A DNA stretch of 64,000 nucleotides from Streptococcus mitis (GTDB lineage Bacteria; Bacillota; Bacilli; Lactobacillales; Streptococcaceae): the NCBI RefSeq assembly GCF_002005545.1, contig NZ_LBMT01000001.1, positions 1,076,301 to 1,140,300 of the forward strand. The letters are read 5' to 3'. This document shows, piece by piece, positions 26,501 through 35,700 of the stretch; positions within the stretch are counted from its first letter, which is position 1; the number at the start of each line of letters is the position of its first letter. A program made the position numbers and the translations under genes. The notes beneath the pieces are model-generated. The model was not told the origin of the DNA and did no database searches. It was given only the letters and a program-made list of their open reading frames with translations.

Positions 26501-27314
26501 AACCACTTACGATGTAGATCCAAACGACGGTCATATCACAGGACACGTTGGCAACCCAGTAGTCAGCCCAGCAGGTAAGACAATCGTTAAAGTTGGTGCG
26601 AAAACTAAGGTTGAACAATCTAAAGATTCTGAAGGTCTCGATGTAATTGATACCACTACCTATGAAGTTGATCCAAAAACAGGTAAGGTAACTCCAACAA
26701 CTGTTCGAACTTATGGGAAAACGAAAGAACCAACAGTTGAGAAGAGAGTAGTACCATCACCTGTTGTCTATGAAAAAGATGATACGAAAGAAAAAGGTAC
26801 AGCCCCAACTACTGTTAAAGGTGAAGATGGTGAAGACACTATCACAACAACTTACACTGTGGATCCTAATACTGGAAAGATTACAGCAAGTGAAGGTCAA
26901 CCAGTTCGTACGAAAGAACCAACTAATACTATTGTCAAAGTTGCAGCGAAGGACAAAGTAGTAGAAACCCCGATTGAACCAGAAGTTGAGTACGTCAGAG
27001 ATGGTGAACGAGAAGTTGACACACCTAATGAACGCGTTGAAGGAGCTAAAGGTAAAACAGTTACTACAACCACTTACGATGTAGATCCAAACGACGGTCA
27101 TATCACAGAACACGTTGGTAACCCAGTGGTAACCCCGGCTGGTAAGACAATCGTTAAAGTTGGTGCGAAAACTAAGGTTGAACAATCTAAAGATTCTGAA
27201 GGTCTCGATGTAATTGATACCACTACCTATGAAGTTGATCCAAAAACAGGTAAGGGAACTCCAACAACTGTTCGAACTTATGGGAAAACGAAAGAACCAA
27301 CGACTGAGACATGA
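20592..27314 (+). CDS. Giant YSIRK surface protein A with lipase-like domain, prematurely stopped
   Basis: Product of 2240 residues. A YSIRK-type signal peptide (RFSIRKFSIGVASVLIGIAL) is followed by a Ser/Thr-rich linker, a calcium-loop-like DTDGDGIIDS (about 204-214) and an alpha/beta-hydrolase domain (about 215-480). That domain has the lipase elbow GHSLGG with nucleophile S368, a preceding FRGTSD oxyanion-type motif, and candidate acid D451 or D453 and base H477 (GGHSSRSYF). The rest is repeats: five 116-residue units, then 70-120-residue units ending in TIVKVAAKDK or KTIVKVGAK, resembling G5-type stalk domains. A TGA at 27312-27314 ends the frame, but the same frame continues to an LPNTG anchor. 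As read, the product would be secreted but not sorted to the wall. Ribosome site is weak (GAAAG). Confidence 0.85.
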   Translation: MKDIFNKRQRFSIRKFSIGVASVLIGIALFTPSQGVLASTENNLATEIGANSERENSTPTVEKKQEVQNSPENRGDLSRAPKDTPIGSTRTTEPVRSGDKENNSLTTRDFVAGEDRSSTPAVRAASNPSEVKKYELTDEYAKQIKAGIIASEGNKIDSLLVNGPTLTPEGFTDNDYLKDKDEVYIYEKNGKKYVGYNSHPMLEDTDGDGIIDSKEKPDEKLKWNVSERDMIMFMELSYRDDNYIDRVLDHKKPLTESELYKKNGDSKPRYEYMMMNKELGPYWERKKSYHTSSGLDAVLYETKSDFSYLPNGTAQVLAFRGTSDVKDIKADITLGTGRNPQQGIDAENIMRELAKDKSITNLYLTGHSLGGYLVQRAMVEAYELAYSDSRVMSPKEQLAYRNFYNNVLKKGTTFNAPKVVTSLVSGREFWQKGLDSKKIAKSGKMTHYIVDNDSTIRKGVSNDSDVVINVGRTSGGHSSRSYFEADMINRRSEFISGKRISLDGTGYQDKKITTVKSVEKVGETAVYSKRGDDIIKSTTVSMKDPDTGQITKNTLDEVFKKDGAKSKVVVTPIDSSVRYEKDATKAKGEAKITVAGTPGTKTVTTTYTVNPTDGSLIPYEEPAVVVPSKPTVVKVPAKDAVEYLKEGDDVVKKTTTYAVNASTGALTPTEKKEIFKQNGAKSKVVVTPIQSSVRYEKDATKAKGEAKITVAGTPGTRTVTTTYTVNSTDGSLIPHEEPAVVVPSKPTVVKVSAKDAVEYLKEGDDVVKKTTTYAVNASTGALTPTEKKEIFKQNGAKSKVVVTPIQSSVRYEKDATKAKGEAKITVAGTPGTRTVTTTYTVNSTDGSLIPHEEPAVVVPSKPTVVKVSAKDEVEYLKEGDDVVKKTTSYEVNASTGALTPTEKKEIFKQNGAKSKVVVTSIEPSVRYEKDATKAKGEAKITVAGTPGTKTVTTTYAVNSTDGSLIPHEEPAVVVPSKPTVVKVPAKDEVEYLKEGDDVAKKTTSYEVNASTGALTPTEKKEIFKQNGAKSKVVVTSIESSVRYEKDATKAKGEAKITVAGTPGTRTVTTTYTVKPIDGNLIPHEGQPVIKPSTPTVVKVPAKDEVEYLKEGDDVVKKTTSYEVNASTGALTPTVRKDIASPNGVKSKVVTKIIPVTTRYEADKTKDVGTNTVTNNGSEGKVVTTTSTLVNETNGTVTDGTPIVSRTEMVPKVVKVGAKDKVVETPIEPEVEYVKDVEKDFGTPAQRTEGEKGKTVTTTTYDVDPNDGHITEHVGNPVVTPAGKTIVKVGAKTKVEQSKDPEGRDVIDTTTYEVDPKTGKVTPTTVRTYGTTKEPTTEIRPVPSPVVYEKDDSRDKDLEPVRKEGIPGEETITTTYTVDPNTGKITASEGQPVRTKEPTNTIVKVAAKDKVETTEIPSPKKYVKDDTRDKDQPNVEEAGQAGSSTTTTTYSVDSTTGATTERVGKPVVVNPTETIVKVAAKDKVVETPIEPEVEYVRDGEREVDTPNERVEGAKGKTVTTTTYDVDPNDGHITGHVGNPVVSPAGKTIVKVGAKTKVEQSKDSEGLDVIDTTTYEVDPKTGKVTPTTVRTYGKTKEPTVEKRVVPSPVVYEKDDTKEKGTAPTTVKGEDGEDTITTTYTVDPNTGKITASEGQPVRTKEPTNTIVKVAAKDKVVETPIEPEVEYVRDGEREVDTPNERVEGAKGKTVTTTTYDVDPNDGHITEHVGNPVVTPAGKTIVKVGAKTKVEQSKDSEGLDVIDTTTYEVDPKTGKVTPTTVRTYGKTKEPTVEKRVVPSPVVYEKDDTKEKGTAPTTVKGEDGEDTITTTYTVDPNTGKITASEGQPVRTKEPTNTIVKVAAKDKVETTELPSPKKYVKDDTRDKDQPNVEEAGQAGSSTTTTTYSVDSTTGATTERVGKPVVVNPTETIVKVAAKDKVVETPIEPEVEYVRDGEREVDTPNERVEGAKGKTVTTTTYDVDPNDGHITGHVGNPVVSPAGKTIVKVGAKTKVEQSKDSEGLDVIDTTTYEVDPKTGKVTPTTVRTYGKTKEPTVEKRVVPSPVVYEKDDTKEKGTAPTTVKGEDGEDTITTTYTVDPNTGKITASEGQPVRTKEPTNTIVKVAAKDKVVETPIEPEVEYVRDGEREVDTPNERVEGAKGKTVTTTTYDVDPNDGHITEHVGNPVVTPAGKTIVKVGAKTKVEQSKDSEGLDVIDTTTYEVDPKTGKGTPTTVRTYGKTKEPTTET
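22281..24020 (+). repeat. Five tandem 348-bp coding repeats in protein A
   Basis: Units begin GCTAAATCTAAGG(T) at 22281, 22629, 22977, 23325 and 23673, exactly 348 bp (116 codons) apart; the second and third are almost identical. They encode SSVRYEKDATKAKGEAKI-type modules. Confidence 0.9.
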
Positions 27315-27428
27315 TCTGTACCATCCCCTGTTGTCTATGAAAAAGATGATACGAAAGAAAAAGGTACAGCCCCAACTACTGTTAAAGGTGAAGATGGTGA
27401 AGACACTATCACAACAACCTACACTGTG
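24723..27428 (+). repeat. Tandem 1353-bp duplication in protein A
   Basis: Bases 24723-26075 recur at 26076-27428 with few differences (451 codons each); a third, partial copy starts at 27429. Within each copy a shorter 567-bp periodicity is visible. The segment around 27302-27325, which holds the premature stop, departs from the first copy and resembles the block at 24591-24616 instead. Confidence 0.88.
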
Positions 27429-28916
27429 GATCCTAATACTGGAAAGATTACAGCAAGTGAAGGTCAACCAGTTCGTACGAAAGAACCAACTAATACTATT
27501 GTCAAAGTCGCAGCGAAGGATAAAGTAGAAACAACTGAACTCCCATCACCTAAGAAGTATGTGAAAGATGATACACGCGACAAAGATCAACCAAATGTGG
27601 AAGAAGCAGGACAAGCAGGTTCACGCACTACCACAACAACATATAGTGTTGATTCTACTACAGGTGCTATTACAGAAAGAGTAGGAGAACCAGTAGTAGT
27701 AAATCCAACAGAAACAATTGTTAAAGTCGCAGCGAAGGACAAAGTAGTAGAAACCCCGATTGAACCAGAAGTGGAATACGTTAAAGATGTTGAAAAAGAC
27801 TTCGGTACACCAGTTCAGCGTACTGAGGGTGAAAAAGGTAAAACAGTTACAACAACCACTTACGATGTAGATCCAAAGGACGGTCATATCACAGAACACG
27901 TTGGTAATCCAGTCGTCACCCCAGCAGGCAAGACAATTATTAAAGTTGGTGCGAAAACTAAGGTTGAACAATCTAAAGATTCTGAAGGTCGTGATGTGAT
28001 TGATACCACTACCTATGAAGTTGATCCAAAAACAGGTAAGGTAACTCCGACAACAGTTCGAACTTATGGAATAACGAAAGAACCAAAAGTAGAGTTAGAA
28101 CAAAATCCTAAGACAGGTGATGTTACAGTGACACCGAAGAAACCAGATGGGTCAACATATCCACCAGGAACTAAGGTAGAAATCCCAGGTAAAGGTGACA
28201 AGCCAATCACAGTCACAATCGGTGAAGACGGTAAAGGTAAAGTACCAAACAGTGAATTACCAGAAGGTAAAGTTCCAGGTACAGGTAAGATTACTGAACC
28301 AGGTAAACCAGCTGTGGAAGTTCCAGTAGAAAATCCACCTAAGGTAACAATTTTTGAAAATGGTGTATTACCGGCTTCAATTGAATTGCCAGAGCTAATG
28401 ATTGAGGTTCGCTGGATTGATGAAGATGGAAATGTATTGAAACAATCTGTTAAGACAGGTAATGAAAAGGATGCTGAACATAGATCAATTCCAGGATATG
28501 AATTTGTACGAACTGTGATAGCTGAAAATGAACCAGTAATGACTCACATTTTCAGAAAAGTAAGTTCAAACACAAATACAATTCCAGTAACACCTGATAC
28601 TAATGGAAATTCTGGTCACGATACACCTGAGCTAACAACTCCAACTCCAATTCCAGTTGTGCCAGTAATGCCTGATGCTAATGGAAATTCTGGTCAAGAT
28701 ACAGCTGCACCAACAACTTCAGTTCCAGATGCAGTTGCTCCGAATGCAGATCAGGTAGATACTAAGACTACTAATGATAATGGAGCTAAGTCAAATGATT
28801 CTCAAAATGTATTGCCAAATACAGGAACAGAATCAAATGCTGCTCTTGCATCTCTAGGACTTCTTGGTATGCTAGGTGGTCTCGGACTTGCTCTTGCAAA
28901 GAAAAAAGAAGACTAA
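27315..28916 (+). pseudogene. C-terminal part of surface protein A, cut off by an in-frame stop
   Basis: Continues the reading frame of protein A after the TGA for 533 codons; together 2774 sense codons would encode the intact protein. It contains further stalk repeats, one YPPGT-type unit, a MucBP-like domain (IEVRWIDEDGNVL ... GYEFVRTV), a Ser/Thr/Pro linker and the sorting signal LPNTG, a hydrophobic helix and KKKED. No independent ribosome site was seen; a start within 27315-27426 is unlikely. It would be expressed only by readthrough, reversion or repair from another repeat. Confidence 0.8.
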
Positions 28917-28974
28917 AAATGTAGTCAAAATATGAATGGTTCATTGTTAAGTGGACAATAAATAAAAAAATAAC

Positions 28975-29018
28975 AACAGCCTTGTTCCTCATTTCAAGAG
29001 GTGCAAGGCTGTTCTTGT
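28975..29018 (+). terminator. Terminator of surface protein A gene
   Basis: Ten-base stem AACAGCCTTG / CAAGGCTGTT, 19-nt loop, T-rich tail; 58 bases after the stop codon. Confidence 0.8.
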
Positions 29019-29052
29019 ATTCTCGGAAAAGTAGATAGTATTCGTAATAAGA

Positions 29053-29149
29053 TATAGTGGATTGAAATAAAATGTACGCAAATCGATTGGTCAATTTCTA
29101 AAAATGAATTAGGATTCGTGTTGGACTATTCCAACTTCAATCCGCTATA
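29053..29149. repeat. RUP-like miniature inverted-repeat element
   Basis: A 97-bp non-coding element with terminal inverted repeats TATAGTGGATTGAA and TTCAATCCGCTATA. Ends, size and TA-type borders resemble the RUP elements of pneumococcus thought to be mobilised by IS630-Spn1. Bases 29150-29480 beyond it are AT-rich and show no gene or other repeat that I can recognise. Confidence 0.55.
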
Positions 29150-29481
29150 CTCATTTGAAATCAAAGTTCCACTTTTGTTGATAGCCTATTCAAGAAATAT
29201 CGTTGTATAAGGATATACTTTGAAATGATAGGCATAGTGAATCAATGATTGGATTTTTAATTAAAACTATCATCTATTTGTTTCTAAGACGTAAGTTTAT
29301 GAATTTGATTTAAAATAATATAAATTTATATTCATGATAGTTATTTGAAGAATATCTTAAAATTAAGGGTCGGATATCTATTGTTATGTATATTTATTTT
29401 TAATTATTATAAATAACTTGATTTCGCTTTCTTGAAACTTACTGAAAATTCGTGAAATTAGGCATATTTACACTATTTTGT

Positions 29482-29510
29482 TTGATTGAATATGTTAAAA
29501 GTGTTATAAT
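29482..29510 (+). promoter_or_regulatory. Promoter of giant surface protein B
   Basis: TTGATT (29482-29487), 17-bp spacer, TATAAT (29505-29510). The expected start site is inside the first copy of the 9-bp repeat array. Confidence 0.75.
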
Positions 29511-29511
29511 C

Positions 29512-29619
29512 TAGCTGTAATAGCTGTAATAGCTGTAATAGCTGTAATAGCTGTAATAGCTGTAATAGCTGTAATAGCTGTAATAGCTGTGATAGCTGTG
29601 ATAGCTGTGATAGCTGTGA
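29512..29619 (+). repeat. 9-bp tandem array, 12 copies, in leader of B
   Basis: Twelve uninterrupted 9-bp units: eight TAGCTGTAA then four TAGCTGTGA. The array begins one base after the -10 box, so nearly all of it is transcribed. In the frame GCT GTR ATA it reads Ala-Val-Ile without a stop and joins the leader ORF at 29619. Confidence 0.95.
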
Positions 29620-29699
29620 TGTCAAATATCCATCATAGTAGTTTTTATTGTTTTATTCCCAGTGGGAATATTGCTTTTAAATTTGATTTTGTGTTTTAA
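29619..29699 (+). other. Possible leader ORF (26 codons) between array and gene B
   Basis: ATG at the last base of the array, open for 26 codons to TAA 14 bases before the B start. It has a core SNIHHSSFY that resembles SNHHSDFY in the matching leader of gene C. The frame is also open back through the array, with GTG codons available as starts. No ribosome site is visible, so it is a hypothesis. A hairpin TATTCCC-AGT-GGGAATA (29654-29670) lies inside it. Confidence 0.35.
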
Positions 29700-29713
29700 C
29701 ATCAGGAGGGACA

Positions 29714-32700
29714 ATGGAAAATAAATCAAATTCACTCAATAGAATAAAGCGTCATCAACGTGAAAAGGTGTTGCGCTTTTCTATTCGTAAATATAGTTTC
29801 GGTGCCGCTTCAGTTGCTGTTGCAGCACTGATGTTTTTAGGTGCGCGCGTTGTTAGCGCAGATACCGTAAGCGGAAGCAGTTCACAATCTACGGCGGGTG
29901 TAGTACAACCTAATGATAAGGGCAACTCGCCTGTGGGTATTAAGGAACCTACTGAAAATAAATCAGAAGTAGTCAATAATGCTTTAGAAAATAAAGAAAC
30001 TGCACTTGTTGAAAATGGTAGTAATACGGTTGATAAAAGTCAGTTAAGAACAGTAGTTGAAGAATTAAATTCTCTTCTTTCAACTAAATTAAATCTTGAC
30101 GACTCAGTGCTTTCTTCTGTAAAAGAAAGAGTTCAGAGAGCTCAGACGTTACTAGATAAAGCTGATGCAGTTCAAAAAGATATTAATGAGCTAAAAGAAC
30201 TTTTGTCTGCTGATTTAGCTACTTTATCTAATGCGGTAAAAGAATCAAGTGAGGTTCGAGAAAGTAATACTGGAACTGAGGCTGAAAAACCAGCGAGCCA
30301 ATCTTCTTCTGAAGTAAGAGCAAGCGAAGAGAATCAAACTGTATCAGCTAAAAAAGATTCTTTGAAAGTATCTGTTGATCAATTGAAAGTAGCAATTTCA
30401 GAAGTTCCTGAACATGATACTACGAAAGAAGTTCTTGAAAAAGCCAACGAACTATTGGGCTTGGCTCAAGGAGTTCTTGAAAACACAACAGTTTCTCTGA
30501 ACGAAGTTGAAGAAATGAACAAACTTGTGAAGAGAATGTTTATTTCTGTTAAAAATGCTACAACACGTTTGAGTTCAGGTGCTCGTGACTCACGTAATGG
30601 TCAGAGAATGAGGCAAGGTACCGGTGAAAGGGCAGCAACGGTATCTTCAACTTGGACTAATCAAGATAATCTATTAAGTTACCAACGATTCCGTGCAACT
30701 GACGGAAATGGAACTGTTAGAAATGACGACAGACGATTTACAGAAAATAAAGTGGATATGACCGCTCGAATCGAGACGATTGGTGGCGTAAAATATGCAG
30801 TTTATGATATCTTCTTTAACAATGATGGAAAATCAATGGCTAATTTAAGTAGGTATCAGACATACAGATTCATATTGCAACCTAAAATCTTAGATTTAGC
30901 CAGTAGTGGTGCATATAATCCAGATACAATAAGAGATTTATCCTTTGAAATCTATCGTAGAAATAATCAAAATGAAGGTGGAACACTCTCTCAAAATCCG
31001 GAAAAATTTCATCGTGAAAGGACACTGAATTATCACTTTATAAATGATAATGAAAGAACTCAGAATGGATTCACCTATTCTTACAGCTTAGGTGTCCGTG
31101 CTTCAGGGGATCATTATAGGGATATGAAGGATATCTTTAAAGGAAATAACTATGATCCCTATTTAGAAAAGGCTGTAAAATTAGAAGGAAAATACAGAAA
31201 TTTTAGTTATGGATTAGGGCTGAAAACTGAGGATAAAACAGCTGCTGTTCATATGCATTTAAAAACAAAATTAAGGTCAGGTGTAACTGAAGAAGAAGTT
31301 AGACAAGCATTTACTATAGCTGTTGCAGGCACTTTTGGTCAGACAACACACCAATCCTATGTTTTCGGATCCGGGAAAGAAGCTAGCGAGCATGTAGAAC
31401 CGACTGTTAAACAAAGTACAAAATACCCTATTAGTGGTAAAGAGGTTACAAAGAAAGTCGATGAACCTCTTGGAAATCTAGATAGGCCAGTGGATGCTGG
31501 TTTTGTAACACGAAATAATAACTTCCCTGCAGATGTCCATTGGAGTTGGCCAAGTGGGAAACCAAGTACGACTACAGCTGGGGTATTCCGTTATAAAGTG
31601 AAAGCACAGTACTCTGATAATACTTCAAATACTACTGATGTAACATTGAAAGTGCGTCCAAAGCAACCTGTGATTGACCCAAATTCTGTAAATGAAAAAG
31701 CAGGGAAGACTGAGCAAACGGTTACTGTAGATGTAGGTAATGGAGTGCCTACTGGTTCAACAGTGACCTTATATAGTAATGGTACGGTTATTGGGACTGG
31801 GAAGACTACTGGAACAACTGCTACAATTAAGGTATCAAAAGCATTGCCGTCTACAGCCATTACAGCTAGAACAAGTGTACAAAACGTTGAATCAGATTCT
31901 AGTGCTCCTGTGACGCCAACGCCTGAACGTGATACACAGCCTCCAACTGTGAAAATGACAAACCCAACAAATAACAGAGACTTTGTACTAGGAAGTTCTG
32001 AAAATAATTCTCCAGAAGTTGAAGTGTTCAGAGGGGCTACTTTAGATATTCCGTTAAAAATGCACGACAACAATGCCAATGGGAAAATTAATATCAAACA
32101 TATTAGTGGATTACCTAAAGGTGTTAACTTAAATAATGGAAATACTCTTACAACCAATAGTGGTTCAGAAACCAAACCTGCAACTGCAACTATTTCAGGA
32201 AGAGTGGCAACTGATGCTCATTTAGGAACTAATGTTGTTACCTTGAAAGCTTCAGATGATGCAACAGGAAATGTTGATAAAGGAAATCAATCTACACTGA
32301 AATTTAAAGTTAAAACATATGATTTAGCGTTTGAAGATCGTGGTACACCAATTAATGATAACACTCGTTCTGATGTATTAGGACTTAAGCAGAGAAGTGC
32401 GGATCCAAATCATTACTTAACAACAACAGATGGAACGAATAAAGGAGACGGATATTTTGGAGCAGATATGAAATTCCGTTACCTAAACGGGAATGAAATC
32501 AGCGAACATGTTTCCTTTGACAAGATTGGAAAATACGATGTTAAAGCCAGAGCTTATTTCCCAAATAGTAAAACTTCTACAAAAGGATTGCCAACAAATC
32601 CTACAACAGGATTAACAGGAGATACTGCTTCTGTAGCTGGTAGAGGATTTTTAGAAAAAACAATCGAGTTTAATGTTAAGCCAAATACTCCGACGCTAGC

Positions 32701-35700
32701 TCAAGAACAATTTTATGGTACGGCAAGTTCACGACCAAGTGTAACAGTAGGAAATCTGCCAACAAGTGATCAATTGCAAAATGGATCGAATGTAACGGTA
32801 GAACTTTATCAAGGTACAACTAAGGTCGCCAGCAAGACTGTGACAGATAGAAATGGTACAACCACTTTATCTGCAGGAGACTTTACTGCTAATTTGAGAG
32901 AAGGGCAACCAGTTCACGCAGTAGTAAAAGTTAGCGGGGGACAAAATGCTACAGCTTATTCTGTAACTTCGGATAATAGTGCAGATAGAAACGTTACAGG
33001 AAGAAGTGTATTTGCTCAACCGGCTAATAAAATTGTTCAAATAAAAAAAGGTAATTTATCCGAAGAAGAAAAAACAGCCATTAAGAATGCGATTTTTGAA
33101 GCTAACAAAACCGGCATCTTAAGAGGTAAAACAGTAAATGACATTACCATTACGGACGCTGGTGTTATTCGTGCGGTGGATAAAGATAATAAAGTAGCAG
33201 AGCTAGAAGTAAATCCTACAACTGGAGTAGTGACTCGTTATGCTCATATTCGTGATGATTATAATTTGACATTTAAGAATAATGGAATCCTAGCTAATCG
33301 TCCTACTGACAAAGGTTTTGAATGGAGCCAAGATGGCAAGAGTTTAATTTATAAATTCGATGCAACAAAAGGTACTCCATTACCAATTAATGACATTTTG
33401 AACACTATTACAGCAAATCCGAAAAATCCTGATGCTAGTAGGCAACCTTCGTTAACAGTTGTTAATGGTACTGATAAAGTTGCAGGTGAAAGAAAAGAAA
33501 ACGGTTATAAACATGAAGGTGGTTTCTTCTATCACAACAATAAACCGGTGAACGTATTAGATATTGTTCGTGATAATTTTGCCGGTGGAGGAACTGTCGA
33601 TAATTCAGCCAATAAACTAGTAGAGACAAATCGTAGTGATGTTAATGATAGAAACATCGTCGGAACTAACTTAGAAAAAGAAACTACAACAATTCCAGTA
33701 TCCAACGGTGCAGGAACAGTTACCATTAACACTCCTGTTGTGAAAGCGAAAGATGGATCGTCGTTAATTGTAAAACGTAAATTGTATTTGATGCCGAAAT
33801 GGACAGATGCAGCATTGTTAGCGGAACGCAATACAACGTTAGAAAATAATACTAATGTTATCAATTTGTATTTTGTACCTGTTGATCCAATTAAGCCAGA
33901 GGTAGCCCGTTCGAATTCAAATACTTTAGCAACTTCAAGTAATCAAGCAACACGTTTAGCTGAAAATACATCGTTTACTAGTCTTGTTAAAGTAACAGAT
34001 AATTACGATAAAGATGATGCGACGAATGCTACTACTAATACTGTTCGTAGCAAATTAAATATGTGGGTTAAAACGGGTAACACTAAAACGCTCATTGTAG
34101 AAAATGGAGTTGAAAAAACAGATGTTATTACACGTCTGAAAAAAGAAGTTACCCCAGCGACTTATGAAGTCTTTGCCAAAACAACAGACGCTTCTGGTAA
34201 CAAGAGTCATGAGGATACTAGCGATGGTGCAAGCCTTGGCTTCTTTAAAGTTGGATATAACTTGGTGGCACGTCAGACAATTAATGTTGTGCGTGGGGAA
34301 ACTCTGACACAGGCTGAATTGAATAAACTGGTTCAAGTTCGAGAAGGGAATACACTTCAAGATTTACCACAAGGCGCAACTGTCACAGCAGCGCTTGAAA
34401 CTGCTAGCATCAGAAGCGGAAAAGAAGAGACAAAAACGGTAGAAGCGACTGTTAATTTCGGAGAAAATAGAACTCAAAAAGTTACTTTAACTTATAAAGT
34501 TTTAAATACATTCCCAATTGCTCGTAAACTTTATGATTTTAAAAATCCAGATACAGCACGTAGTGGAGGTTCATCTGTATACTATCATAATGGAGGAACT
34601 ATTCCTGATGGAATGACTTGGATTTATAAAGCAAGTGATAATGTGGCACAACCTGGAGATAAATTTACAGAAGCTCTTGCAAAAGATCCGGTAGGAACTA
34701 CGAATTATAAATTTGGTGGTAAGTATGACTATAGTAGAAATACAAATCGTCCAACCACAACAGGTAATTTAGAATATACTGAAACTGTTGTTCATGAAGT
34801 GTTTGATGTAGAGGCAAATCGCACAAGAGTCACTGTTTCAAAAGGTGCTACTTTAACAGAACAAAATGCCAAAGATGCTGTAACTAAGGTAACTGGTTCT
34901 GATAATTTACCAGACGGAACAACTTATGAGTGGGTAAATGCTCAAGGAAATAAACAAACTCCTACAGCAAATACTCCAGGTGTACAGAACTATAGAGTAA
35001 AAGTTACATTACCAATGTCTCAAACAGGGGCGAATCAGCCAGACGCAACACAAAAAAGACCATCTAAGATAATTGATGTTAAAGTCAATGTAAAACCGGA
35101 TGTGCCAACATACAATACAACAATAAAGGCAAATGGTAATATCAAAGTTCCAACAGTTGCATCAACAGATAGAGAATTAACAGGTACAGGTGCTCCAGGA
35201 GCTAAGATAAAAGTAACAGTACCAGGTGTAACAATTAATGAAGTTACAGTAGGAGATAATGGAAAATGGAGAGTAAGTCTTCCCAAAGGTCTAAATAGTA
35301 ATCAATTAAATCAAAAACAGCTGGTTCCTCAAGATCAAGTGACTATTACTCAAAGTGTAGGTGGCGTAGAAAGTGATCCAGTGAATGTAGCTGTATCATT
35401 AGGAGAAACAACGATTCAACCATCTGAAGAGAGAGGAAATAGCCTATTTGCGGGAGCTAAAAATATAGTAGTAAAAGCCCCACACGATGCAGGTATGGTT
35501 TATGTATCTTATACAGATAAAGCAACAGGTAAGGCACATGAGATAGGCCTAAAACGTGAAAATATTAATAGTCCATGGGTTTCAAATAAACCAACTCTAG
35601 GGGAGGTTAAGAATACAACAAAAGATGCATTTACGAATACAATCACTATTGAGATGAAAGAATCTATTGCAGAAGGAACTGCTAAAGCAATAGCTAATAT

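Noticed and set aside
26757..27467. Minus-strand frames rich in Phe, Cys and Asn opposite protein A (several nearly identical copies)
   Set aside because: They mirror the sense repeats of A and recur with the same period; no promoter or ribosome site.
27426..28916. A separate gene starting after the TGA in protein A
   Set aside because: It begins inside a stalk repeat without ribosome site or signal peptide; it is the continuation of A.
29512..29619. CRISPR-like array
   Set aside because: Units are 9 bp and directly adjacent with no spacers; no cas genes in the window.
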